DNA from: Bimastos eiseni | Lineage: Eukaryota > Annelida > Clitellata > Crassiclitellata > Lumbricidae | Assembly: GCA_959347315.1 (NCBI GenBank) | Contig: OY365810.1 | Location: 17,992,358-18,056,357 of the forward strand | Direction of reading: 5' to 3' | DNA length: 64,000 bases | In this document: piece by piece, positions 12,201 to 21,375 of the stretch | Position numbering within the stretch: the first letter of the stretch is position 1 | How the letters are laid out: each line of letters starts with the position of its first letter | Position numbers and translations under genes: made by a program | Notes under the pieces: generated by a model | The model's database searches: none | The model's input: only the letters and a program-made list of their open reading frames with translations | Told to the model about the DNA's origin: nothing

Positions 12201-15200
12201 ACTTCTTTTCCCCAATTTTCCATGGTGCTGTTTCCACACTGCTCGGCATTGTAATGCTGTCTGGTTCTGAATTTGAATTCATTTTCAAGTAAGAGTTTGG
12301 TGTCAAACTGTGGATTATATTGATGTTTCTGAGTACAGAACTATTGATTGCATTAACTTAGTGTTCCCTTAGCACTATACTCTGCAGAGATCTAGTACAC
12401 AGGATACAGTATCCTGTGTACTGGATTTCTGTGGCTATATCTCTGTGTATCTCTGTGTCTGTATATGTGTCTGTATCTCTATGTCTATAGCTCTGTGTCT
12501 GTATTTTTATGTTTGTGTCTGTATCTCTGTGTCACTGTCATTCGAGTACCGCTTGTAAGTGGCTGTATGCCTTCATTCCAGTCTCTATCTGAAATTCGGT
12601 TTCCATGATTATCTATTTTCATGATAGTTTGCTCTACTGACTTTCTGTTCTCTTTTGCCTTTCTTTTCTATGACCATTGAAGATAATTCATCATTCTGGA
12701 ATTTCTTTGCAAGGAGAAGTGGTGTGAGATTTATGTTGGTAATTGTTTGCCTTTGGGTTTAGTTTACTTTTACTACCCAGAGACAATAAATATCTGTTGG
12801 GACTTTTAGTCTCCCACAGCATTTGCTAATAACAGCCACTGAAACGAAAACATTGTTTAGGTTGAGCATCTGTTCTTGGTTTTGTGGCCTTACTTTGTCT
12901 GATATCCCTCTGGTTGTCTTTCTTCACTGAATTCTGAGCAGAAGTGATCGCCACCCATAATGCCGATATCGTTTGTGTGAGGTCCTAGGAGGAATTCTTT
13001 GGCAAGGTTGGAAGAGCTTCCTGTTGGTCTGGTCGTCTTGGTCTTTAGACAGACCAGACCTAGTCTTCGTCTGCACCAAATTAGGCGTTTATTGCATCCC
13101 ACTGGGCGGCTAATATAAACACAGATGTCTTAGATGTATTCTACAGCCTTGGCATTACCGTTATTTATATTCTTAGCATTTTCTTATATGTTTACTTAAA
13201 TTCTCTTTGCAGCTTGTAATGTGCTGTATGTGGTTGTACACAATGTTCACAGGGTTTGATCAAAATTTCAAAGTTCAGAATATCTAGCTAATTTTATTTA
13301 AAATCTGAAAATGCTTTCAAATTTGAAAATGTTTGTTCGCTTTCCATTTGATTGGTCATTCTAGTAATACATCAGTGTTATATGTTTGCAAGGCGGTGAC
13401 TGTCTTTTAGCAGTTGATGCATCTAAGGTATATCATAAGTTAATGACTTTGAAGATAAATTAATATATCTAAGGTATATCATAAGATAATGACTTTGAAG
13501 ACAATTAATATATCTAAGGTATATTATAAGATAATGACTTTGAAGTGCCTTTTCTATGATATTCCTTAATGACTGTGTATATGGTGATTATTTAGCCATT
13601 TTTCCATTTCCATTGTTTCTGCATTGTTTTACTTTGTTTTAGAGATAATCTGTGTTTATTTTGACTACATATTTTCCTTGCTGATTTTTTCATAGATATT
13701 TCTTTGTGGTGCTATCTGTGTTGGTCATTCTTGGATTGGTCAACGGTGTTATTTTTATTCCGGTTCTGCTCTCAGTCATCGGTCCAAATGCAGAGGTGAT
13801 GAGTCCCTTTAGATTTCTATATATTTTGAAGATTTTCCAGATTAGTACTTTCGTGCACAATCAAACATTCAACATGTATTTAAGGTTCATTCCACCTCTA
13901 CTTGACCAATTCTGAACAACATCTCCACTGGACTATCTCAAAATTGGCTGAAATGTCAACCACATGTTGGAATATACATTAGATAGATAGATAGATAGCC
14001 CAAATATATATGTCCATTATTTCATATACTTTGAGATTATTACCAAAATTTGATACTGCCCTTCTTTCAACATTTTTTGCTCAGAAGCACACACACACGC
14101 CTCGACGGCGCATTTGCAGTTGTACTGCAGAGCAATCGTGCGCGAAGGACTTCCTCAAGGTTCCTACACAGTGACTCCCCGGACGAGGGTCGAACCCGCT
14201 CGCTCAGCACACACTGAACGTTACTGGCTGACCGCTCTAACCGATCGACCACTGTGCCACACACAGATATCATGGACGTTGTGACCAGAGTTTAGTTATC
14301 CAGGATGTTGAGGCTTCAACTCTTTAACTCTTCTTCTAACCCCTCAGTTAAGTAAGTAGCTGAAACGATGTTGGGGTTCATATGGTTGCTTGCCATGACA
14401 TGACTTTATGATGCTTTGCCAATGCATGAATTTATAGCTCTGCCTGTTTCTTTGTTTGCAGGTCATTCCAGCAAATAATGCTGAGCGGCTGCAACCACCA
14501 TCTCCGAAGCCGCCTGCCAAGCCACGAGGGGAGATGCGCTCACGGCATCCCAGCTCCTCCAGCCGGAGGGTTCTCCAACGGATGCCGCCAGTGGACCATG
14601 CCCTGTCCACCATCACAGAAGAGAGTTCACAGTACAGTTCTTCCACTGTTTCCATAGCAGTTCTTCCAGAGGTGGTGGTTGAGACGTCTGTCCCCGGCAG
14701 CCACAGTCCTATCATCACTGCCTCTGGGGTCGGTAGTGGTAGAGATAGCGGCAGAGACGTCTGTACACGCCCGGGGGCACACTGCTGTTCATGCAGTAGG
14801 CAAGCAACAAGGGTAAGCACTCAACTACTGCTTCTTCTTATTCACTATTTTGTCAAACTCTTGTGTCTCAGTTTAAGTTTGTTGCAGTCACGTCAGCCGT
14901 CCGTGTCTTCTGTTTTGACCTGCAGTTATTCCCATTCTCATGCTTACATTCTAATCTCTTCTGTTTTCTACTGATAACTTTTCCTTCTGTTTATCTGTTG
15001 CATGGTCGTGGATGCATGAAGTATGGCTGCGTGTTTTTGAATGTTGAATTTCACCAGAACAAAAGCTGTAAAAAACCCATAAAAAAACCCATAAAAAAAC
15101 CCATAGGCATTGGGCAAGCCATTTTTGTGTTGCAATCTGAGCTGTAGTTTAGTTGAACCTATAGATTTCCATTGATCATGCACCATTACTGGGTTTTAAA

Positions 15201-17818
15201 TAAGTTGTTTTGTTGTACTCCACAGAGGCTCCTGGCAGATTTTTACATATTTTTGAATATTAGCAGCAATTACTAAATCATTAGGTTAAATTATAGGATG
15301 AACCAAAACTCGGCTTGGCCGAGTTTCGTAGTACTCAGCATTACTCGGACAGAAAAAAATGAGTCCGAGTTGTAGTAAAAATAGGCTTTCCAATTTTTTT
15401 TCTTGAAAAGAAAATTCAAATTTTTCTATGCACAAAACGACAATCGATCTAACTAAAAACACAAGTACTGCTACTAGTAGTGCTTGCTAGTTACATTAAT
15501 AGTTTGCTAATAGTTTAAATAAGTTGTTTTGTTGTACTCCACAGAGGCTCCTGGCAGATTTTTACATATTTTTGAATATTAGCAGCAATTACTAAATCAT
15601 TAGGTTAAATTATAGGATGAACCAAAACTCGGCCTGGCCGAGTTTCGTAGTACTCAGCATTACTCGGACAGAAAAAAATGAGTCCGAGTTGTAGTAAAAA
15701 TAGGCTTTCCAATTTTTTTTCTTGAAAAGAAAATTCAAATTTTTCTATGCACAAAATGACAATCGATCTAACTAAAAACACAAGTACTGCTACTAGTAGT
15801 GCTTGCTAGTTACAACTTCCTTGTGCAAACTGAGGCAAAATCAACAAATTCATAAGAATTGTACAAACTGCCAAACTAAAAATTAAGAGAATGAGACTTT
15901 TTAAAATATTCAAAACTCTGACTCAGTGCAACTCAACTTGCAAAACTTGGCACTTGGCAATAGGTAATTGACACTCGGTTCATCCCTATTAAATGATGTT
16001 TAACCGATGCATTAAATAAGCTGGTCAGTTTTATCTAAAACAACTTTTAGATAAAATATGAAGTAAGAATGGACTTTATTGAGTCGCCTGCAAATGCATT
16101 GTGGGAACATCAGATATGAAGAATCATAGAATCATAAAATGATCATGGTAAGCAATTACAAAACAGACATCCTTGGAGTTGTGAGAGAAATGAAAAAGTA
16201 AGGCAGTAGGAATTACGATTACCATAGGAGTAGATTCTTTTGTACAGCATATGGGTGATTAAACCTAACCGGGTGAGTGTGTCGGCATGTGGGATCTTTG
16301 GATTGTGCATTTGAGGATGGAGTGAGTAGGTAACACTCTTTAAAGGATGCAACAGACAACTTAGGACTTTGGCTAGAATTGCACTGCATGGAAGAGAAAA
16401 AGGAGGAATCTGCACGACCACGGAGATCATCAAGAGTCAACTGGTCAAATTGCAGAAATTTGAGCCATATCTGAGCGTAATTCATTTTCCTTACTGCTGC
16501 GTTGAGATGCATTCGCTGCCCAGCATTAGCAAAGCCAGACCGTGCCGAGGAAGCATAAAACAGGTGGCACGAACTATACAGAGGCGTCCCCGAAAGGCCA
16601 CAGGCAATAAGGATATGTACTTTTTTGCGTAGGGCATTGAGCGATTGGCTAGCCAATCAATGCTTGATTTTGTTGCATGTAAGAAAACTGAACTTTGGTT
16701 TTGACATCAATGTTGACTTATGAAATGCAACTCTTGCTTTTATAGTCAAGCAATCGACCTTCTGCACAATCCTCTCCTCATCCTTCCAACCAACAGGTGA
16801 CCAAAATAGTAGCCACAGCACGGGTCAAAGTTGAAGTTCACACACCTGGAGCAGGTAAAGTAGAAACCGAGCCGGTCTTTTATCTTTGCTTCTTTCATCA
16901 AGAAGACTGATTTTTGAAATATGAATGAGGAATTCAGTATGGGTTGTATGCACACCATCCATCCCTCTTTTCTGTGAACTGAGTTTGTGCGTTTGTAGCT
17001 GACCTCTTTGAAGTAGGTTCAGCCTATGATGTGAAATACTATCGTTTAGCATATAACCAAGTTACATGTTAAACTTATCAATGGACAGATATACCTTACC
17101 CTCTCCATTATTATGTGGGCATCAGTTGGGCAACTGCTGTTCTTTCTGCTTGGATAATATTAATTTTGTGCACATTTGAGGAAACATTTTCTAATTGTTT
17201 TCAAACAGTATTATGACAGGCAATGAATAATCTTTCAGCGCCATCTACTTAACTGATTTGAGTCAACTTTATTATGAAACCATCTTCTAATAATAATAAG
17301 TTTTGTTTCATTTAGTTTCAAACTGACAAACCGCAGTATTATTACAAGTACAATATGAATGAATGATGACAAGTATTTACAGGAGTAAAATTTAACTGTC
17401 GGCAGTCACGCAAAGCACCTATTATGTTTTTCATCTCATTTTAATAAACTCTGCCACCTAGTGAGATACTGACTAGTCAACTTTATGAGGGATACAGGTA
17501 TCGAATTCGGTTTCTCAGCTCTGTGCCCCAGTGTGTTCTCCATTACTCTGCAGCCTCCTCCCCCCCCAAATAGTTTATATCTGCATTTCATGTGTAGACT
17601 GTTGATGCAACTAAGCATATTCAGAGTATGCTGCATCATTCGAATGATGATAAGATTCTGGTACATTTATTTTGAATAAACTGCATAAACCTGTTGACTG
17701 TTGTGACTTAGGTGTTACAAATTACATGCCCGAGTACAAGAGCAAGAAGAGGAAACGCCGTGATTTGCCTAATACGACTGTGATCACAGGATTTGACTCA
17801 AGTAGTAGCGAGTCCTAG
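1001..17818 (+). CDS. ptch: Patched-family Hedgehog receptor (3' part of gene, 17 exons)
   Basis: Patched is a twelve-pass RND-type membrane protein that binds Hedgehog and represses Smoothened by moving sterols. Exons I read, all in phase with GT/AG ends: 1001-1096, 2707-2832, 4338-4456, 4695-4864, 5960-6123, 6580-6753, 7885-8029, 8567-8712, 8917-9088, 9730-9818, 10443-10634, 11461-11598, 12146-12288, 13696-13795, 14462-14812, 16797-16854, 17712-17818 (stop TAG). They give about 830 residues. Family matches run colinearly: [15 protein letters not shown] (sterol-sensing domain), [13 protein letters not shown] (start of loop 2), [62 protein letters not shown] and a basic, serine-ending tail. 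The N-terminal half lies upstream of the window. Odd points are amides in place of the two conserved intramembrane acids, a short serine-rich middle loop, and no PPxY motif in the visible cytoplasmic parts. The family call is very secure; orthology to PTCH1 or PTCH2 cannot be decided. Confidence 0.95.
1200..1250. repeat. 11-bp tandem repeat ATGCTTTTCGT
   Basis: Four to five copies in a Patched intron. Confidence 0.9.
2078..2165. mobile_element. Fragment of the 58411-type hAT element (inverted)
   Basis: The reverse complement reads AAGGGCAAAACCGGAAATCA...CCTCGGACATTCGCC, matching the left end of the 58411 element. Truncated by the adjacent TATG microsatellite. Confidence 0.8.
2160..2345. repeat. 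TATATG/TA microsatellite
   Basis: (TATATG)n followed by a pure TA run, joined at its left edge to a truncated hAT-type end (2078-2165). Confidence 0.95.
2707..2832 (+). CDS. ptch: Patched exon: TM5 of sterol-sensing domain
   Basis: 42 codons, phase 0 to 0. [17 protein letters not shown] and [19 protein letters not shown] match the Patched TGECLKRTGASVALTS...FFMAALIPIPALRAFSLQ block. Donor is GTCAGT. Confidence 0.96.
4338..4456 (+). CDS. ptch: Patched exon: TM6 and start of middle cytoplasmic loop
   Basis: Starts phase 0 after a TGTGTAG acceptor and ends phase 2 before [26 protein letters not shown] followed by [14 protein letters not shown] corresponds to Patched [34 protein letters not shown]. 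Confidence 0.93.
4695..4864 (+). CDS. ptch: Patched exon: serine-rich middle loop
   Basis: 56 codons plus split codons (phase 2 in, phase 1 out). It is low-similarity cytoplasmic loop, rich in Ser ([10 protein letters not shown]), with a VTLTELDG stretch resembling the VTVTQDT region of vertebrate PTCH1. Called because it is the only open segment here whose splice phases fit both neighbours. The donor ATAG|GTGTGT lies about 75 bp before a G-rich minisatellite. Confidence 0.75.
4934..5082 (+). repeat. 23-bp G-rich minisatellite
   Basis: About six copies of GAGGTTGGGGATGGGGTGGG plus GGT in a Patched intron. The G-rich strand is the transcribed sense strand, so the pre-mRNA would carry many runs of four or five G. 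Confidence 0.95.
5083..5275 (+). repeat. tRNA-derived SINE, family 3
   Basis: TGTGGCCAAATGGATTGAGT (box-A-like) and ATTGGTTCGAACCTCACC (box B), then a body of about 130 bp. It begins exactly where the G-rich minisatellite ends. Single copy seen. Confidence 0.7.
5960..6123 (+). CDS. ptch: Patched exon: end of middle loop into TM7
   Basis: Phase 1 in, phase 0 out (GTCAGT donor). [20 protein letters not shown] aligns with the Patched [20 protein letters not shown] block that precedes TM7. The upstream part is divergent loop. Confidence 0.9.
6196..6268. repeat. CATA then TA microsatellite
   Basis: (CATA)n passing into about 28 TA repeats in a Patched intron, about 75 bp downstream of exon 5960-6123. 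Confidence 0.95.
6580..6753 (+). CDS. ptch: Patched exon: TM7 and start of extracellular loop 2
   Basis: 58 codons, phase 0 to 0. A hydrophobic TM7 ([18 protein letters not shown]) is followed by [21 protein letters not shown] and [12 protein letters not shown], the hallmark start of the second Hedgehog-binding loop. Confidence 0.96.
7885..8029 (+). CDS. ptch: Patched exon: extracellular loop 2
   Basis: Phase 0 in, phase 1 out. [10 protein letters not shown] and [15 protein letters not shown] align with LLYDLHRSF and LPKMWLHYFRDWLQ of Patched. Confidence 0.93.
8338..8449. repeat. 52-bp tandem duplication
   Basis: TGTTGACTGTTTCAACAAAA and the following bases recur with a 52-bp offset (8351 and 8403), nearly identical, in a Patched intron. 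Each copy contains the small palindrome GACTGTTTCAAC. Confidence 0.9.
8567..8712 (+). CDS. ptch: Patched exon: extracellular loop 2
   Basis: Phase 1 in, phase 0 out. [11 protein letters not shown] and [20 protein letters not shown] align with QDAFDSDWETG and [20 protein letters not shown] of Patched. Confidence 0.95.
8917..9088 (+). CDS. ptch: Patched exon: extracellular loop 2
   Basis: Phase 0 in, phase 1 out. [20 protein letters not shown] followed by [18 protein letters not shown] is the most conserved segment of the Patched second loop. Confidence 0.96.
9730..9818 (+). CDS. ptch: Patched exon: end of extracellular loop 2
   Basis: Phase 1 in, phase 0 out. [17 protein letters not shown] aligns with YAQFPFYLNGLRDTSDF of Patched. 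Confidence 0.92.
10150..10374 (-). repeat. tRNA-derived SINE, family 2
   Basis: The minus-strand head has TGATCGGTTAGAGCGGTCAG (box A) and GCGGGTTCGACCCTCG (box B). The body ends at a (TAAA)n tail (TTTATTTATTTA on plus). Very similar to 14045-14265. Confidence 0.85.
10443..10634 (+). CDS. ptch: Patched exon: TM8-TM9
   Basis: 64 codons, phase 0 to 0. [20 protein letters not shown] then [12 protein letters not shown] match Patched. The 3' end is uncertain by a codon because the donor (GTG|GTCGGT) is weak; 10631 is an alternative end. Confidence 0.93.
10945..11160 (-). repeat. tRNA-derived SINE, family 1, minus orientation
   Basis: On the minus strand: GGGGCACGGCGGCGTAGTGG head, box-B-like AGGTTCGAACCT, body ending CCAATGGACCTGCCTTCGGA and a CATCATCAT tail, matching the 651-895 element. 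Confidence 0.82.
11461..11598 (+). CDS. ptch: Patched exon: TM9-TM10 with second RND motif
   Basis: 46 codons, phase 0 to 0. [20 protein letters not shown] and [16 protein letters not shown] match TVELFGMMGLIGIKLSAVP and ASVGIGVEFTVHVAL of Patched. The glutamate of GxxxE is glutamine here. Confidence 0.95.
11911..12012 (-). pseudogene. Reverse-transcriptase C-terminal fragment
   Basis: On the minus strand: [20 protein letters not shown] then [12 protein letters not shown] and a stop at 11911. This is the typical end of a CR1/jockey-like ORF2. In a Patched intron. Confidence 0.8.
12146..12288 (+). CDS. ptch: Patched exon: TM11 region
   Basis: Phase 0 in, phase 2 out. [20 protein letters not shown] and [19 protein letters not shown] match [38 protein letters not shown] of Patched. 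Confidence 0.96.
13421..13546. repeat. 45-bp tandem repeat, three copies
   Basis: CTAAGGTATATCATAAG...AATGACTTTGAAG recurs at about 13423, 13469 and 13514 in a Patched intron. Confidence 0.9.
13696..13795 (+). CDS. ptch: Patched exon: TM12
   Basis: Phase 2 in, phase 0 out. [20 protein letters not shown] then [12 protein letters not shown] match the last Patched TM segment ([33 protein letters not shown]). Confidence 0.96.
14045..14265 (-). repeat. tRNA-derived SINE, family 2
   Basis: Minus-strand head TGGTCGATCGGTTAGAGCGG (box A) and GCGGGTTCGACCCTCG (box B). The body includes GCAGTACAACTGCAAATGCG, as in the 10150 copy. In a Patched intron. Confidence 0.85.
14462..14812 (+). CDS. ptch: Patched exon: cytoplasmic C-terminal tail
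   Basis: 117 codons, phase 0 to 0. Pro/Ser-rich tail starting [18 protein letters not shown], compare PTCH1 LNRLPTPSPEPPP. It contains Ser/Thr runs ([12 protein letters not shown]) and a Cys cluster ([14 protein letters not shown]). No PPxY ubiquitin-ligase motif is visible. Confidence 0.88.
15194..15814. repeat. About 300-bp direct duplication (offset 319 bp)
   Basis: 15194-15495 and 15513-15814 are nearly identical (a C/T and an A/G difference noted). The unit spans about 95 bp of flanking DNA plus the left 200 bp of the hAT element, so duplication followed insertion. Confidence 0.93.
15294..15988. mobile_element. Non-autonomous hAT element with internally duplicated left part
   Basis: Ends TAGGATGAACC and GGTTCATCCCTA are inverted, flanked by TTAAATTA and TTAAATGA (7 of 8). 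The interior has nested palindromes (CTCGGCTTGGCCGAG; ACTCGGAC...GTCCGAGT). The left end recurs at 15613 through the tandem duplication 15194-15814. In the Patched intron between exons 14812 and 16797. Confidence 0.85.
16060..16660 (-). pseudogene. Non-LTR retrotransposon 3' fragment
   Basis: Minus-strand frames ([36 protein letters not shown]) match the 46320-46900 fragment (GFTNAVHRTHLGTVVRKLAQ, LCKRADVSLFNSILSNPDHI). Same family, about 30 kb apart, both 3' ends. Immediately upstream of Patched exon 16797. Confidence 0.72.
16797..16854 (+). CDS. ptch: Patched exon: short tail exon
   Basis: 58 bp, phase 0 in, phase 1 out. [19 protein letters not shown] resembles the conserved TTVTASASVTVAVHPP stretch near the PTCH1 C-terminus. 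Confidence 0.85.
17290..17545 (-). repeat. SINE-like repeat, family 4 (copy 1)
   Basis: Plus strand begins TAATAATAATAAG, then TTTCAAACTGACAAACCGCA...TTTACAGGAG...CGGCAGTCACG...GCCACCTAG...TCTCAGCTCTGTGCCCCAGT. The reverse strand has a tRNA-like head and a (TTA)n tail. Two more copies at 25765 and 57425. Confidence 0.75.
17712..17818 (+). CDS. ptch: Patched last exon with stop
   Basis: Phase 1 in; 34 codons then TAG. A basic patch (KSKKRKRR) is followed by an acidic/serine end (GFDSSSSES). The position right after the conserved tail exon and the matching phase support it. Confidence 0.82.
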
Positions 17819-17919
17819 TGAAGAAGGCGACAGTATCTAACAGGTCATTTGGTAAGCCATCAGTTGCTTCCTCATAATGGTCCATCTATATTATCATATA
17901 GAGACTTCTATAGCACCGG

Positions 17920-18065
17920 CAGGGGCGGTGATCCTGCGGGGATCGAGGGGACAAGTCCCCCCACCTTTTACAGAGAAGCGACACGTTATACGTGTGTCCC
18001 CTTCCACATTTCTTACCCGTCTCATTGGGTGTCCCCCTACCTGTCAAACGAGATCGCCGCCTCTG
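17920..18065. mobile_element. Short hAT-like element (146 bp)
   Basis: Ends CAGGGGCGGTGATCC and GAGATCGCCGCCTCTG are inverted repeats. Internal CC-rich block (AAGTCCCCCC). No convincing target duplication. In the Patched 3' UTR. Confidence 0.65.
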
Positions 18066-18091
18066 CTCGCTGGGTCTGAATTGCCACTACT

Positions 18092-18176
18092 ATCGGTTCG
18101 TACCCGGATCCGACAAATAATGCATCCAAATACTCGGATTTGGTACCTGGTGAAAATTGTCTATTCAGTTATGCCC
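18092..18176. mobile_element. Right-end fragment of the 58411-type hAT element
   Basis: CGTACCCGGATCCGACAAAT...AAAATTGTCTATTCAGTTATGCCCTA is nearly the same as 59053-59136, same orientation. Lies in the Patched 3' UTR. Confidence 0.85.
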
Positions 18177-19124
18177 TAATTTTGATGTATTAGTTGCAAC
18201 TCTAGCCATAGTTCTAAACCATCTGGAGCTTCTGCAAATTAGACTTTGTGCTACCAGTATTAAGTGACTTGCAGTAATCCAGGGAGCTGGAGACCAGTGT
18301 CTTCACCAGAGTCGTGCTAGAAGAAAGTATGCCTAATTCTGCTGTACCTGCTTATCAGATTTGATAGAAGCCACTTGGATCTCGAATGACTTGGTTGCTT
18401 GAATAAGCAAGTGACCTCGTGCATTTGGAGATTATGATGAAGTTTCAATAGGATCAAATATGTCTAAGGAGTGCTGAGAAGTAAGTTACGTAGAGTAGCA
18501 GTCTCATTCTGAAGTGAACACATGTTTAGATTTTGGAGGCTGACTGGTCCAGGATCTGTTGCAACATCACCACCAAAGCTAGCAGCAGAGTATGCCATTT
18601 CCATGATGTTTCTACCAGTTGGACCAGTGCCCCTCAGTATGCTCCATTCATTGTCTTAAGCCTTTAACAATGAACATTGCTAAGATGTAAGGTGACCAAT
18701 ACAGCTTGTTGTTAACCATTTAATGAAAGACCTGATTTAGAAAGCAGATGTGTAGTGGATCTTACAAACTAATTTCCTTGTTAGTGAATTTGTTGCACAA
18801 CTTTGCTTTTGTTTTGATTTGTAGGTGGATATGTGAATATATACCTCAGTTCTGGAGTAACTTAAAGTGCAAGCTTGACTGGTGCTACAAACTGTGTACA
18901 AAGTTGTTGTACAGATTAAATGTATAGTATTCTATTTATAAGAAGCTCGTGTAAGATAATTACGCTGAAGATTGTTAATATGATTGACTGTACAGAAACT
19001 GCCAAACTGACTTTTGTCTTCTACCCAGGATTCATTGTCCTGTAAAAAGTACTGCAACACGTAACATGAACCATTGTATGGTTACAGTAAACCACTTTAT
19101 GAGCAAAACTAGTTTGATAAGTAA

Positions 19125-19130
19125 AATAAA
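19125..19130 (+). terminator. AATAAA polyadenylation signal (proximal)
   Basis: AAAATAAAGTG context, about 1.3 kb after the Patched stop. Candidate proximal polyadenylation signal. Confidence 0.45.
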
Positions 19131-20255
19131 GTGATTCTATTATGTGAAATCATTGTAAGTCTGTGACAGATTTTTCTATTTGGTGTTCGCCGATTTGTTT
19201 AGCCTTTCCATCGAATAGATGGAACAGATGTGACTACTTTTGTGGAGGGACAAACTGTTATTGTCAGTAGTTAATTTGTGCCATGGGGTTAGTTAAGTCG
19301 TGCTTTTTGTCGCTGGTTCGACCTTGTACTCGTAATGTGGCAAAGTTCATACAACTGAATTTTATTCAGCAGAACTGATCTATGTCCACTCAATGCTAAA
19401 ATACGGACATGGGCAGTGAGGAGTTTTAGAAGAACTGTGTGCAGCAGAGAAAGTTCCTTGTTATTGTCTAAGCACATGCATCAGGCAATGGCTTATTATC
19501 AAGGTACTTTAAGGAGGTAACTTTATTTAAAGCTGAGAATGTTTTGACTATTCGGAGGCAAGCTCTTTGACACTGATAATCCGTTTAGTTCAGGCTATGC
19601 AAACATTTAATTTAAACAAAGCATTATGATCAGGTCTAGAAATGAAATGAAAAGTGCCTTTGACAAATATGTAACAAATTTCCAGAATAGGATATATAGT
19701 CATTTGAACGTTCCTGTTATAGAGTTTCAGTATACTGCAAAATGTGGTTTTCTGCTCCAGCTGTTTATACAATATTGATAGAATTTCTGTTACAAGAGAT
19801 GTACTGTAGAATGTTTTAATGGATGCCAGATTTGGCTGCTGTTTCGTGTATTGGCAGCGTGGTCTACAGAAATTGCTTGTATTGGTCTAGTTCTTGGAAG
19901 CCATTTCCCTTCTCTGGTTCTGTGCTCTGTAGTTGGTGGCATAATGAGTTCTTCTGAATGGGTGCTAGATAATTTGTTCATTACGGACCTTGTAACCTCC
20001 ACTGAAATGTAACTCTGTCTGTCATCATCAGTCTAAGATGAAGATTATTCTGTTGCTGGTTTGTACCTCATTGTGAAAAACGGAGAGTTTAGCACAGACC
20101 TTGTTTTGCAGCATCAGGTGAAATGTTTATTTTTATACTGCAAAGATTTCACAGCTGAATGTAGAATAATTCCTAATGTGAATGTCTGTAATATATAACT
20201 ATTTGTGTTATGGTCCACATTAGTGTTGTTGAAGTGACTTCTAAACTTGAATTCA

Positions 20256-20261
20256 AATAAA
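20256..20261 (+). terminator. AATAAA polyadenylation signal (distal)
   Basis: TTCAAATAAAGTTGTCTGTT: the hexamer is followed by GT/T-rich sequence. Candidate distal end of the Patched transcript. Confidence 0.5.
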
Positions 20262-20354
20262 GTTGTCTGTTAACTAGAACTCATTGCATGTTCAATTGAA
20301 TAATCCAAATATCAATAGGCTTTAACACTTGAAAGTGAGGGATGAGTTAACTCG

Positions 20355-20560
20355 TCCTTCAGTATGTAATGTAGTCAAACATTTATATAGCGCCTTGCCA
20401 CCTCTTCAAGATATCTACTTAGATATCTACTCTGTGCTGGCCGTAATGATGTCAAATGTCACAGTGAACAAGTAAAAAAGTCCATTAGCAAAACTATGCA
20501 TAGTAAGCTAAAAAGAGTCAAAAGTGCACAAGCGTGGAACCAACGAACATATATATTATG
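20355..20560 (-). repeat. Non-LTR 3' tail (GGCGCTATATAAATG), copy 1
   Basis: Plus strand TATGTAATGTAGTCAAACAT then TTATATAGCGCC and AATGTCACAGTGAAC...AGTCCATTAGC. Shares layout with 55490-55760. Just beyond the distal Patched polyadenylation site. Confidence 0.6.
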
Positions 20561-21109
20561 TATTGAAAGACCTATATGTATTACAGTGTGATTATAGGCT
20601 CAGTCAATGTGCTGGCAATTCATGCTGCCTTGTCAGTTACTACTATGGTGAGTGCATATATACATAGGTATATAAATATATACTTATATGTATAACTATT
20701 TCATGTATGGGTCTGCATGATAAATGTTATTCAACATTTTAATTTCTGAGAACCTATTTGCTGTGTTACTTTGCAAACATACGGGTAACTCATCATTTAC
20801 TGCTTCCTTTCCCGTTGCACTGGTGTAGCTGCAAAGCTCTGTTTTAAGAATATAGCGGACCAAACCGATTGGATTTCTGTTGAGACAGTCTGTATGAATA
20901 ATGACCCCACAGCTATTACTATTTTGGTCGCTTAATCGGAACTGCATACGACAAGTTCCCTAAGCTGCCAAAATAGCTAAATAATTTTACAAGTTTGAAG
21001 CAACCGGGAATGACTGTTGGCTTGCTGATATCTTGTAAAAACAAATCTAAGCTTTATGCTACGTTCATAAAAAGATCCAGTGGTTACTAACAAAAATAGA
21101 TATATAATT

Positions 21110-21375
21110 TATTGAAATAAATTTGAATCCTTAAGAAATTAGGCTGAAAAAGAATACTATAAACTTGAATTTGTGAAATACAAAGATGATCTGAAGCAGA
21201 CCTGACAGACTACTAAGTTATTTGATCGGGGGAAAACTGACTTGATAATAATCAAAAGCATATCTCTAAATGGCATTGAAATTACTGATGGTTGGCGTAC
21301 TTGCATGGTAGAAAAGTTTAATACTTATTTCACTAATATTGCCCAAGGACTTTGCCAAACATGCATACACATATA
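21110..21375 (+). pseudogene. Non-LTR retrotransposon fragment (linker before RT domain)
   Basis: Broken plus-strand frames YYKLEFVKYKDDLKQT and SLNGIEITDGWRTCMVEKFN then TYFTNIAQGL match the segment between endonuclease and reverse-transcriptase domains of CR1/Rex-like ORF2. Confidence 0.7.

Larger units (their letters stand above)
17819..20270 (+). other. Probable 3' UTR of the Patched gene
   Basis: About 2.4 kb after the Patched stop with no coding signal. AATAAA hexamers at about 19125-19130 and 20256-20261 offer two polyadenylation sites. A short hAT-like repeat (17920-18065) and a dispersed hAT end (18092-18176) sit inside it. UTR extent is inferred, not observed. Confidence 0.5.

Noticed and set aside
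10150..14265. Genuine tRNA genes suggested by box A and box B motifs
   Set aside because: The sequences do not fold into a full cloverleaf by eye and are followed by shared SINE bodies and tails; they occur as near-identical dispersed copies.
14968..15186. Minus-strand frame with [11 protein letters not shown]
   Set aside because: Comes from a short AAAAAACCCAT repeat in a Patched intron; not coding.
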